A stretch of 7,787 nt of DNA. It comes from Candidatus Rifleibacteriota bacterium (GTDB lineage: Bacteria > Riflebacteria > Ozemobacteria > Ozemobacterales > Ozemobacteraceae). Where the stretch lies: positions 1 to 7,787 of the forward strand of contig JAKQQP010000038.1 in the NCBI GenBank assembly GCA_029564115.1. Reading direction: 5' to 3'. Positions 1 through 6,032 of the stretch are shown piece by piece. Numbering within the stretch: the stretch's first letter is position 1; each line of letters starts with the position of its first letter. The notes below the pieces were generated by a model that was given only the letters and a program-made list of their open reading frames with translations, had not been told where the DNA came from and searched no databases. The position numbers and the translations under genes are program-made.

Positions 1-1
1 T

Positions 2-142
2 ATTTCCGATTCTGAAAAACTCAAATCAAGTTTTTTGCCCAAACGAAAAGCCCTCCTGGATTTGATTTCAGGCTTCAGTTTACTAGAATCAGTTTTAGAG
101 TACAAGACCATTTTAAGAATTATTCAGTACGCTTTTATATAG
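2..142 (+). other. Possible upstream reading frame of the nuclease-like gene
   Basis: This frame is open from the left edge to a TAG at 140-142 and encodes 46 residues of plausible composition, beginning ISDSEKLKSSFLPKRKALLD. It overlaps the start-less frame of the nuclease-like gene. A shift of minus one anywhere in about 16-139 would join the two into one protein. I do not recognise the peptide. It could equally be a shadow frame if the shift lies before the window's early A-run at 15-19. Confidence 0.3.
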
Positions 143-750
143 ATCAGAAGGTTCCTGATAAGGTTTATAAGCCTGACAGGGGATTTTATCGACATATAGA
201 ATTTCGTGAAATCTTAACTCATCCAGAGCCTCAGCCAGTTATTGAAGTTCAAGAGACTCAAAATGAAGCTCCACAAAAGATATATGAATCAGAATTCTAC
301 CCACTATTTGCCGATTGGCTCGTGAATGATTTAGAAGACTGCTCAAAAGCAATCCCTCTTGGCGGCAATATTTTCAGGGACAGATGGGGTACGCCTGATG
401 TAATAGGGATAAGAAAATCCAGATCGAGCGATATTGTCAAGCATGAGACCGAAATCATTACAGCTGAAATAAAAATAGAAGCCAGCGAGTTGATAACCGC
501 CTTTGGCCAAACTTGTGCGTATGGTCTTTTTTCTCACAGAACTTACCTTGTTGTGCCAAAAAGTGCCTCTAAGGAAGAACTTGGAAGAATCGACTCTCTT
601 TGCATGCTGTACGGAATCGGCCTGGTATATTTTGACGAAAAAAACCTTGTTGATCCACAGTTTGACATTCGGGTTCGAGCACAAACCAGAAATCCTGATT
701 TATTTTTTCTGAATCAAAAAATCAAACTGATTGAAGACGATTTATTCTAG
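16..750 (+). CDS. PD-(D/E)xK nuclease-like protein, 5' end missing or frame-disrupted
   Basis: The frame is open for 244 codons after a stop at 13-15, and the translation looks like protein throughout. The C-terminal half carries a restriction-endonuclease-like signature. There is an Asp in TPDVIGI (codon 397-399), then AEIKIE with Glu (466-468) and Lys (472-474), then a helix containing FGQTCAYG and the strand TYLVVP. This matches the PD...ExK core and resembles the C-terminal domain of proteins grouped as COG2958, from memory. No ATG, GTG or TTG occurs in frame between 16 and 322. The first candidate, GTG at 322, has no Shine-Dalgarno site and would start inside the domain. The real gene therefore begins left of the window, probably in the frame that is open from 2 to 139, and is joined by a frameshift. 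It may be a pseudogene, a sequencing error or a recoded gene. Nuclease activity is inferred from motifs only. Confidence 0.6.
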   Translation, partial: KTQIKFFAQTKSPPGFDFRLQFTRISFRVQDHFKNYSVRFYIDQKVPDKVYKPDRGFYRHIEFREILTHPEPQPVIEVQETQNEAPQKIYESEFYPLFADWLVNDLEDCSKAIPLGGNIFRDRWGTPDVIGIRKSRSSDIVKHETEIITAEIKIEASELITAFGQTCAYGLFSHRTYLVVPKSASKEELGRIDSLCMLYGIGLVYFDEKNLVDPQFDIRVRAQTRNPDLFFLNQKIKLIEDDLF

Positions 751-770
751 CGGTAAAGTCTCTTAAAATT

Positions 771-797
771 GAAGAACTGTTTTCAGCTTCTGTTTTT
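771..797 (+). terminator. Weak, possibly bidirectional terminator hairpin
   Basis: GAAG-AA-CTG, loop TTTT, then CAG-CTTC forms a seven-pair stem with an AA bulge at 771-790, followed by TGTTTTT on the plus strand. Read on the minus strand, the same stem is followed by AATTTT. It sits 21 bases after the plus-strand gene's stop, between two convergent genes, which is where a shared terminator is expected. A second AT-rich inverted repeat (CTGTTTTTC / GAAAAAACAG, 790-813) abuts it. The stem is short, so the call is tentative. Confidence 0.35.
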
Positions 798-837
798 CCT
801 GCAGAAAAAACAGATAGAACATACTTTGTTGGCAAAC

Positions 838-1374
838 CTATTCCAGGTCCATATCGAGGCTAAATGCCTCGTCGATTGTCTGCAGGACATTCTCAGACCC
901 GTAGCGTTCCTTTAATTCACTTCGTTTCGTTTCCATTTCTTGAGAACGGTCTTTGATTTCAACTACTTTTCCGCCTTTCAGGGTTATGTCTAAGACTGTT
1001 TTGAAAGCCGTGGGTTTCTGGTAGCCCATGTGTATATACAATTCCTCAATAAAGTCTTTGGCCAGTCTTATCTTTCCGGTAAAAGGAACCACCGCGCTTA
1101 ATCCGTAATAAGTTGCTTGGTCTTCCTCTTTCGTGGGCTCGATGCCTTTGATAGGCAGGTAGTTTCCGTTCCTTTCTCTCAGCGTGAATTCTCTGAGATA
1201 AAGCGCATCTTTTCTGAGTTCATATGAAGCGTAGAAACCCCGATAACAAGCGGTATTAATCATTTCAGGTTCCATGCCGAATTGTTCGGGGAAAGCAAGA
1301 TCACCACCCTTGATGCCGATGAGAGAATACTCATCACCATTGAAAATGAATGTATCAGATATTTGTGCTGTCAT
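838..1374 (-). CDS. Conserved hypothetical protein, 178 aa
   Basis: The ATG at 1374 is preceded by AGAAGGGAA at good spacing, which fixes the start. The 178-residue product is soluble and acidic at its C-terminus (ends SLDMDLE). It has no signal peptide, membrane segment or catalytic motif that I can name. Segments such as FNGDEYSLIGIKGG near residues 11-24, YRGFYASYEL (44-53), YLPIKG (72-77), VVPFTGKIRLAKDFI (95-109) and ELYIHMGYQKP (111-121) match, from memory, a recurrent uncharacterised bacterial family. Its members seem very uniform in length and sequence and often occur in several copies per genome. It is the last gene of the minus-strand series and has its own promoter-like sequence, so it may be expressed separately from the genes upstream. 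The gene appears intact. Its function is unknown. Confidence 0.85.
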   Translation of the reverse strand: MTAQISDTFIFNGDEYSLIGIKGGDLAFPEQFGMEPEMINTACYRGFYASYELRKDALYLREFTLRERNGNYLPIKGIEPTKEEDQATYYGLSAVVPFTGKIRLAKDFIEELYIHMGYQKPTAFKTVLDITLKGGKVVEIKDRSQEMETKRSELKERYGSENVLQTIDEAFSLDMDLE

Positions 1375-1407
1375 GATTTTTCCCTTCTGTTTCCCAGCGA
1401 TTCCATC

Positions 1408-1436
1408 ATTTTACCTTTACAACAATCATCTCTCAA
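1408..1436 (-). promoter_or_regulatory. Sigma-70-type promoter for the 838-1374 gene
   Basis: On the minus strand, TTGAGA (complement of 1431-1436) and TAAAAT (complement of 1408-1413) each match the consensus at five of six positions, with exactly 17 bases between them. The expected transcription start is near 1400, leaving a leader of about 25 bases before the ATG at 1374. It lies just after the truncated paralogue, in a gap with no gene. Confidence 0.5.
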
Positions 1437-1449
1437 AGCGCATTTTGCT

Positions 1450-1578
1450 TTATCGACCCCCTTTATACACAGGTTTCCAGAACCGCCCCTTGCAAAAAAA
1501 GAACCGCAACTGGATGTAGTAAGCCCGATATAAGATCCTCTGCTGTTCATGCTCCGGAAGCCTTATAAATGGCAGCAG
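1450..1578 (-). pseudogene. C-terminal remnant of a paralogue of the 116-aa gene (2095-2445)
   Basis: Read on the minus strand from 1578, this frame gives about 42 residues beginning LLPFIRLPEHEQQRILYRA and ending VYKGGR, followed by a TAA. The neighbouring 116-residue protein ends MMPFVKLPPSQQKRVLYRA...IYKED. By eye about 14 of 41 positions are identical and many others are conservative (M/L, V/I, K/R), with no gaps. The first 75 or so residues of the parent are absent, and no start codon or Shine-Dalgarno site precedes the fragment. Its first codons overlap the last codons of the 1563-2063 gene in another frame, so that gene's final residues and stop appear to be supplied by the remnant. 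This is best read as debris of a duplication followed by deletion. Confidence 0.65.
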
Positions 1579-2063
1579 TCGTCCGGGTCTTCCCAATCCA
1601 GATTTTCTGGGCTTTCGTAATGCAAATCGGTTTTTAATATCACATCCATGTCTGCCGGAATATTGCAACGGCGGCGGATTGCTTTAACCGCGGATTTGCT
1701 GCCGACAACCGCTTTCGACGAAATCAGCACGAACTTCCCGGCAACAAGATCGAATAGAACACGGCCGCGTGGCGTATATTCATATTCTTCGATCTGCAGT
1801 TCCGGAACCTGCTTCTGAATTTGAGGCCAGAAATCAACGTGACTTGAATGTGGCCCCAGTATGTTGCCGTAAGGCTCTGCTGCAGACAGGTCGCAGAAAT
1901 CGCCATAAACCTTTTTACCGTGATACCAGAAAATACCGACAAGCGCAGGTTTATTTCCCCCGGAAAGCCTACGGACAGCCTCTTTCCATCGCATCTGCAA
2001 TTCTTCGGCCGACAGCTCTGCAGGCTCTCTGACATTTGATTTTAAACTTGAATCGGTCTTCAT
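1563..2063 (-). CDS. PRGRV-motif conserved hypothetical protein, 166 aa (copy 1)
   Basis: The ATG at 2063 is chosen over an upstream in-frame start at 2153 because GCGGAGG lies directly before it and the extra 30 residues overlap the preceding gene. The protein has a charged helical N-terminus (1-38), then LVGIFWYHGKKVYGD (41-55), AEPYG (62-66), HVDFWP (75-80), EYTPRGRVLFD (95-105), FVLISS (111-116) and TDLHY (145-149). This pattern matches a widespread uncharacterised bacterial family that I recall only as 'hypothetical protein'. A divergent second copy lies at 4385-4864. No membrane segment or known catalytic motif is visible. The tail after residue 150 is acidic and ends DDCCHL, where the frame runs into the truncated paralogue at 1578, so the C-terminus may be altered. 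The function is unknown. Confidence 0.8.
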   Translation of the reverse strand: MKTDSSLKSNVREPAELSAEELQMRWKEAVRRLSGGNKPALVGIFWYHGKKVYGDFCDLSAAEPYGNILGPHSSHVDFWPQIQKQVPELQIEEYEYTPRGRVLFDLVAGKFVLISSKAVVGSKSAVKAIRRRCNIPADMDVILKTDLHYESPENLDWEDPDDCCHL

Positions 2064-2094
2064 TTTAAACCTCCGCGAAGCAATATTGAGAAAG

Positions 2095-2445
2095 TTAGTC
2101 TTCTTTATATATGAGCTTAAATGGCGTGAACAGGCCGTCGAAAAGCCAGACACACAAGATAGAGGCGCGGTAAAGGACTCTTTTTTGCTGCGAGGGGGGC
2201 AGTTTTACAAAAGGCATCATCATCTCAGGAGTAACTGAGCTTCTTGCCTGAAAAGGGATGTCGGAATACTCAACAAGCCCTCTATGATGCCAAAGTATGA
2301 ACTCCATGTTATCTTCTGGTATCACAGGGAGCGGCTTCCCGGAAAGTTCTTCGTCGATACCTCTCAAAAGACAGTAGCAGTATTGGCTCCTGTTCAGGAC
2401 AAGCTCAAAAGTTTCTTTTACAGATATTTTTTCGATGTCCTTCAT
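2095..2445 (-). CDS. Hypothetical protein, 116 aa
   Basis: The ATG at 2445 follows GGGAGGG at ideal spacing. I do not recognise the product. It is a small soluble protein with a helical N-terminus (KISVKETFELVLNRSQYCYCLL, residues 6-27 approximately), a middle region NMEFILWHHRGLVEYSD (46-62) and a C-terminal block MMPFVKLPPSQQKRVLYRA (76-94), followed by an aromatic, hydrophobic stretch (WLFDGLFTPF). That C-terminal block is shared with the remnant at 1450-1578, so it is a real conserved unit and not a chance frame. The gene lies 31 bases upstream of the PRGRV protein gene (1563-2063) and is probably co-transcribed with it. The hydrophobic tail is too short and interrupted for a clear membrane anchor. 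Confidence 0.75.
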   Translation of the reverse strand: MKDIEKISVKETFELVLNRSQYCYCLLRGIDEELSGKPLPVIPEDNMEFILWHHRGLVEYSDIPFQARSSVTPEMMMPFVKLPPSQQKRVLYRASILCVWLFDGLFTPFKLIYKED

Positions 2446-2550
2446 TTAACCCTCCCGACTATCAGAGGAATTACTTCAGTTATCGCTTAGTTGATGACTT
2501 CGTCCGTAAAGGAATCAACATAGCTGCCCGAAAGAACAATTGAACGATGT

Positions 2551-3033
2551 TTACTTTTGTGGCGCATCCAGACTGCCGTTAAATGGTGGTCTGTAATATT
2601 TGCAAGTTGGATTGCAGCAGCCGCCATGGACAGGAAAGATACCCATGTGACCAGTAGATCCACTGTCATGCAGGATATCAGAACCCATAGCCAAGCGGAT
2701 AGGAGACCCGCACTCTGTGCATGCTCTCATGCCACACACCTGACAAAACCACGGAATTTTGCCGCTTTTAAGTTCTCTTATTGCCCTCGGAATTGTGTCC
2801 CCATTCCAGATTGCTCCCCAGTAGACGAAAAATAGCTTGTGTTGCTTGCTTAATCGCCGGCTTTTTCTCGGGTTGTCTTTTTGACGTCCGCTTTCCCGCT
2901 GTTTGGAAATACCATATCCTCGACCTTGTTGGGCAACAATCCTGAGACCGCCGACCTCTTCGAGCATCTTTCCGCAAATAACGCATCTTTCGGCTGGTGT
3001 TCTCTTTTCCACGGGTATCGTTGTGTCTTCCAT
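2551..3033 (-). CDS. Cysteine-cluster (probable zinc-binding) conserved protein, 160 aa
   Basis: The start is placed at the ATG at 3033, preceded by AGGAGG, and not at the in-frame ATG at 3072, which lacks one. Potential metal ligands fall in three groups: CVIC (C17, C20), CQVC-GMRA-CTEC (C97, C100, C105, C108), and a His/Cys-rich tail with H122, H129, H136, C139, C140 and C144. The order 'CxxC...CxxC-GSP...DIL.D.G...H...P...C.NP.C' recalls a widespread bacterial hypothetical family with structural zinc sites. Between the groups lies a very basic stretch (SKQRESGRQKDNPRKSRR, residues 43-60) that could contact nucleic acid. It sits 44 bases downstream of the HAD-like gene. The role is unknown, and zinc binding is inferred from ligand spacing only. 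Confidence 0.8.
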   Translation of the reverse strand: MEDTTIPVEKRTPAERCVICGKMLEEVGGLRIVAQQGRGYGISKQRESGRQKDNPRKSRRLSKQHKLFFVYWGAIWNGDTIPRAIRELKSGKIPWFCQVCGMRACTECGSPIRLAMGSDILHDSGSTGHMGIFPVHGGCCNPTCKYYRPPFNGSLDAPQK

Positions 3034-3077
3034 CTTAAAATTGCCTCCTGCTGATTTGTATCTCCCTCTCAAGCCGG

Positions 3078-3497
3078 TTATAGATCTGGTCTTGAAAGAA
3101 AATCTATGATTCTTACCAGCTCTGATGGCCGGTTCAAATCAACTATTACCAAACGATCGAAGCAGTTTCTATCTTTCAGCACTGCTTTCTCCGAATGCAA
3201 AGGGCAGTCATCGAGCCAATAAAAGTCAGAAACGAAATCGATAGCTTCTGTTTTTAAGGTATTCCAGCTAGTTGCCTTTACAACAGACAGTTTGTCGAGC
3301 GTATCCTCTGGCAGATATGGTTTAAGTCGCCTTATTGCAGTCAGACTGTCACCTTTACAGTGGGTTGTCAGCCAGTAACAGTCAAAGCTCGCAGTAATAA
3401 ATTCTATAAATTCCGATACATGTTCTGCTGGTCGCGCGTCCTTGGCAGTCAGTAGAACGCCGTCGATGTCGAGATAGAGTCTGGTCTTATTTTTCAT
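3078..3497 (-). CDS. Minimal HAD-fold hydrolase (putative phosphatase), 139 aa
   Basis: The protein has all four HAD motifs in order. Motif I is YLDIDGVLL, with nucleophile D10 and general acid D12. Motif II is WLTTHC (T44 or T45). Lys K74 in VVKATSW is the likely motif III lysine, and motif IV is YWLDDCP (D96, D97). At 139 residues it is a cap-less, Rossmann-only member and appears catalytically complete. HAD proteins of this size mostly hydrolyse phosphoesters, but the substrate cannot be told from sequence. The ATG at 3497 overlaps the stop of the upstream broken gene by four bases (ATGA), with AAAGGCGG before it. Its translation was therefore probably coupled to that gene, and the frameshift upstream could lower its expression. 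Confidence 0.85.
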   Translation of the reverse strand: MKNKTRLYLDIDGVLLTAKDARPAEHVSEFIEFITASFDCYWLTTHCKGDSLTAIRRLKPYLPEDTLDKLSVVKATSWNTLKTEAIDFVSDFYWLDDCPLHSEKAVLKDRNCFDRLVIVDLNRPSELVRIIDFLSRPDL

Positions 3498-4126
3498 TTC
3501 TCTACCGCCTTTAATGTTGCCAATGCTTCTACAAGTTTCATTTCATTTTTCCCCAGATCGAGAGGAACTACGATCATTTCTATGTCCGCTGAAGTGATAG
3601 CCCTGAAGATTCTTGCCTCGAAGTAAGTGCCCACCATGCGGGGAAAGAAAGGCTTTTTGAACATCGCCCAAGCCATCTTGTTCCAGTAGTATCGCTGCAG
3701 GTGAACCAGAGTCTTAAACATTGGAGCATCAAGCGAGTGAGTTCTCAAATACTTCTTCGGCGAAGAATTCATTGCAAAAATTCGGAAAGCCAGATTTTTA
3801 ACATCTCCGTTAAAAATAACTGTTTTGTCTTTAATATTTTCAATTTTAAGAATCAGGCAGATCGAGCCATAATTCCAGCAATGCTCACATGGAAAATCTC
3901 TGTGTTTCACATAACCAGAAACAAAAGGCTTATCAAAAGGCAATGCGAGTAAATCATAAAGCCGTCTGATATTGTCTCGACAGTTCTCAGGTATAAGACC
4001 GTTCTCATCCTTAGCCCAAAACTGGCAGCCGTATCTTTTCTGAAAGAAGTATTTAACTTCATCAGGCCTGATGTGTGTGGCTATCTGAAAAGAATTGATT
4101 GCCTGAGTCGGCTCGGGCAGTGGTTG
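3494..4126 (-). pseudogene. C-terminal part of a frameshifted unknown gene
   Basis: This frame is open from just after a TGA at 4127-4129 down to the stop at 3494. It reads as convincing protein, including IRPDEVKYFFQKRYGC, CRDNIRRLYDLL, DFPCEHCWNYG, FIAMNSS-like loops and a C-terminal MIVVPLDLG strand. It contains no ATG or GTG suitable for initiation. The only conventional start is a TTG at 3943, deep inside conserved-looking sequence and without a good Shine-Dalgarno site. The missing N-terminus is in the adjacent frame at 4081-4359, so the two parts were one gene of roughly 280 residues. CEHC gives one possible metal-binding pair. I do not recognise the family. The stop overlaps the HAD gene's ATG by four bases. 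Confidence 0.65.
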
Positions 4127-4359
4127 TCAGGGTATCGCTTTATTCCTTTTTCAAGCCTACCTTCCTGCATGTTGCAGCTTTTGCCGTGGAGTTTGAAGCC
4201 CTCTGCCGTTTCTTCGATAAAGAAAACTGCAACCTGCGGAACAGCGGAAACGCCTGTTCGTTGCAGATTCAGACGTGTGAGTTCTGACTGCTTGTTTCTG
4301 ACAAAGATTTCTTTTGCCAACTGCTTTATCGAGATATCAGGCATGTCGCGTCTCACCAC
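4081..4359 (-). pseudogene. N-terminal part of the frameshifted unknown gene
   Basis: This frame encodes up to 92 residues. The GTG codons at 4359 and 4356 lie just after AGGAAGG, and an ATG follows at 4344. GTG 4356 has the best spacing, and ATG 4344 gives MPDISIKQLAKEIF. The first 75 or so residues look like protein (ISIKQLAKEIFVRNKQ helix, AVFFIEETAEGFKL strands). After KRYPDNHCP the frame degenerates into SRLRQSILFR and stops. A minus-one shift at about 4100-4129, for example in the CCCG of HCP, restores a long open frame continuing EPTQAINSFQI. The simplest reading is one lost base, making this a pseudogene or a sequencing error. The site is not a recognisable slippery heptamer. The function is unknown. 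Confidence 0.6.
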
Positions 4360-4384
4360 CCTTCCTGAATAATTTTTCTACTGA

Positions 4385-4864
4385 TTAAAGTTTCTTGTCA
4401 AAGTCATACATCCCGCTGTGGATCTGTACTCCAACGGTATACTTACCGAGACAAAACGCCTTTTTAACTTCGGCGATCGCGGCGTAATCTTTTGAAAAGG
4501 CTGTTGAGCAGGTGATCATGTATTTCTTGATTATTGTCGGGTTGTCCGGGTCAGTAATCGCCCAGACGCGGCCACGCTCGATCTGATTGTATTTTACAGA
4601 CAATATTTCCGGGATTTCAGCAGCGTATTTCCGCTGCATGAAAGGGAATACACGAACGTGTTCCTGCTCGACGCAGATCATTTCTTCTTGTATGCAGTCT
4701 TTGGGCAACGCAGTCAGCTTAATTACTCTGCCGCGCAGATACCACCAGATACCAACAACAGGTGTGTCGGCCGGAGTGTCGGTTAATACGACATTTTCAT
4801 ACCCGGCGAGCTTGCCATTCTGCTCGATAATGGCTTCGATAGAAGCTATAAGATCCTTGTTCAT
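4385..4864 (-). CDS. PRGRV-related conserved hypothetical protein, 159 aa (copy 2)
   Basis: The ATG at 4864 has AGAAAGGAA before it. An in-frame ATG at 4897 overlaps the preceding stop as ATGA and would add 11 residues, so coupled initiation there is possible. Domain pattern: an N-terminal helix (1-20), VVGIWWYLRGRV (36-47), EHVRVFP (68-74), EIPEILSVKY (83-92), ERGRVW (96-101), ITCSTAF (117-123) and a C-terminal AEVKKAF helix. This parallels the copy at 1563-2063 (VGI-W-WY, HV..P..Q, RGRV, then a serine/threonine turn and an amphipathic helix), so the two are divergent paralogues. The copy here lacks the HY ending. No catalytic motif is visible and its function is unknown. It lies directly downstream of the 363-residue conserved gene. 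Confidence 0.8.
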   Translation of the reverse strand: MNKDLIASIEAIIEQNGKLAGYENVVLTDTPADTPVVGIWWYLRGRVIKLTALPKDCIQEEMICVEQEHVRVFPFMQRKYAAEIPEILSVKYNQIERGRVWAITDPDNPTIIKKYMITCSTAFSKDYAAIAEVKKAFCLGKYTVGVQIHSGMYDFDKKL

Positions 4865-4893
4865 ATGTTTTTCCTTTCTTACATATATTCCCG

Positions 4894-5985
4894 TCATTCA
4901 GATATATCTATATCCGGAGCTACGTTGATTTTTTGCAGTATTTTAAGCAACTCATCGTCTTCAAAATAGAAAAGGTCGTCGGCTGGCTCAAACAGATTGT
5001 TGCCAGAGTCTTTGCGCCGTAAAATCTGCTGTTTCAACGCCTCAAGCAGCTGGAAAAAGCGTAAATCAGGGTTTCTACGCCAATATTTTTCTAAACACGC
5101 CAGAACTTTATCAATGCGCTCAGGCCTTCTGCGATTTGCCGGAAAACGACGCCGGAATCTTTCTATATCATCAGGTTCATATCTTTCAAGCGGCGAAGCG
5201 GAATCGAGACCGGTTAAAACCCAGCAGACACTGGTACGACTACGCAAATGCCAATTTCGGGTTGAATAAATAATCTTGCCGGAATCGATTTCGTTTTCAT
5301 TCTCCGGGTTTTCCGGGCCGAGTTCAGGGTATAGCCTGACCGCTTCGATATCGCCACGCGACCATGAATAATGACGGTCATCAGTAACAAAAACTTCGCA
5401 ACCAACGCGGGGCAGAATATTTTGCAACCAGATACCGGTAGCATAACCACCGCCAAAGCCGCTGCCATAAACAACCCGAACGACATGACTTAACCTTCCG
5501 GCATTCGGCAGAGCAACTCTCGCGCAAAAAGCTTCGTTCTCAACAAAGGCGTAAATCAGACGGGCTGTAAATGAGCCGAACCGGTTCGATTCAACCTGCA
5601 GTTCAAGATACAAAACCTTGCCGGTCGCGTGACTGCCGTCAAAGGCAACGATTTCCTTATCGAGCGGCAGGTTCAGACCCGGCAGTTCTTCGAGAGCCGT
5701 AACAGTGATCTTTGTGCGGTGATCGTCATGGATTATTGGCGTATCGAGAAACGTTGAAGTTGACCACGGGAAGTAGTCAGTATGAATAAAGAATTCAGGC
5801 GGCTCAGGAACTTTCCCGCTGATGTTTTCGTCGTTGTAACTTTTGTGAAGAAACAGCAGATCGCGGAAGTCTTCACCTGAAGAGGGATACCACGCGATTC
5901 TCGGGTCACGGTCGAGGGTTTTAAGGTATTCAGCCAGTTTCCCCGTATTGTTGCCATTCAGAGCCTGTAATAGCCTTCTGGACAT
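4894..5985 (-). CDS. Conserved hypothetical protein, 363 aa
   Basis: The ATG at 5985 follows GGGAGG. Three conserved-looking blocks are visible. The N-terminal one has RIAWYPSSGEDFRDLLFL (29-46) and FFIHTDYFPW (65-74). The middle has a glycine-rich turn YGSGFGGGYATGIWLQNILP (173-192), followed by CEVFVTDDRHYSW. The C-terminal one has PDLRFFQLLEAL (316-327) and DLFYFEDDELLKIL (347-360). From memory, the first block recurs in bacterial proteins of unknown function, and the last resembles a short 'RxGQLLxNL...DLFYxEDxELL' module found at the ends of many small bacterial proteins. No signal peptide or transmembrane segment is seen. It lies between the compact AAA+ ATPase and the PRGRV protein, with 47 bases to the former and an ATGA overlap option with the latter. 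That context suggests an ATPase partner or substrate, which is inference. Confidence 0.85.
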   Translation of the reverse strand: MSRRLLQALNGNNTGKLAEYLKTLDRDPRIAWYPSSGEDFRDLLFLHKSYNDENISGKVPEPPEFFIHTDYFPWSTSTFLDTPIIHDDHRTKITVTALEELPGLNLPLDKEIVAFDGSHATGKVLYLELQVESNRFGSFTARLIYAFVENEAFCARVALPNAGRLSHVVRVVYGSGFGGGYATGIWLQNILPRVGCEVFVTDDRHYSWSRGDIEAVRLYPELGPENPENENEIDSGKIIYSTRNWHLRSRTSVCWVLTGLDSASPLERYEPDDIERFRRRFPANRRRPERIDKVLACLEKYWRRNPDLRFFQLLEALKQQILRRKDSGNNLFEPADDLFYFEDDELLKILQKINVAPDIDISE

Positions 5986-6032
5986 AAGAGCCTCCCTTTA
6001 TAAAGATTTTAAAAACCAAGCTCAGAAACAGT

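Noticed and set aside
343..684. Long open frame antisense to the nuclease-like gene
   Set aside because: It is fully overlapped by a frame with a coherent PD-(D/E)xK pattern and shows no Shine-Dalgarno site or recognisable domain, so it is a shadow.
1274..1533. Two plus-strand open frames over the start of the 838-1374 gene
   Set aside because: They are antisense to a well-supported gene and its promoter. The low-complexity translation and absence of a ribosome site mark them as shadows.
2490..2519. GTTGAT/ATCAAC inverted repeat between the zinc-cluster and 116-aa genes
   Set aside because: It has six pairs with a mismatched interior, a large loop and no T-tract on the minus strand, so it is not a credible terminator. 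An operator role cannot be supported.
2487..2669. 60-residue minus-strand frame overlapping the end of the zinc-cluster gene
   Set aside because: Most of it is an alternate frame of that gene. The 20 or so residues beyond 2551 show nothing recognisable and there is no ribosome site.
3494..3943. Separate gene starting at the TTG at 3943
   Set aside because: The frame is protein-like for about 60 more codons upstream of the TTG, with no good ribosome site there. A frameshifted single gene explains it better.
4073..4372. Plus-strand 99-residue frame opposite the broken gene
   Set aside because: It covers the N-terminal half of the minus-strand gene, with serine/cysteine-rich random-like composition and no start signal.
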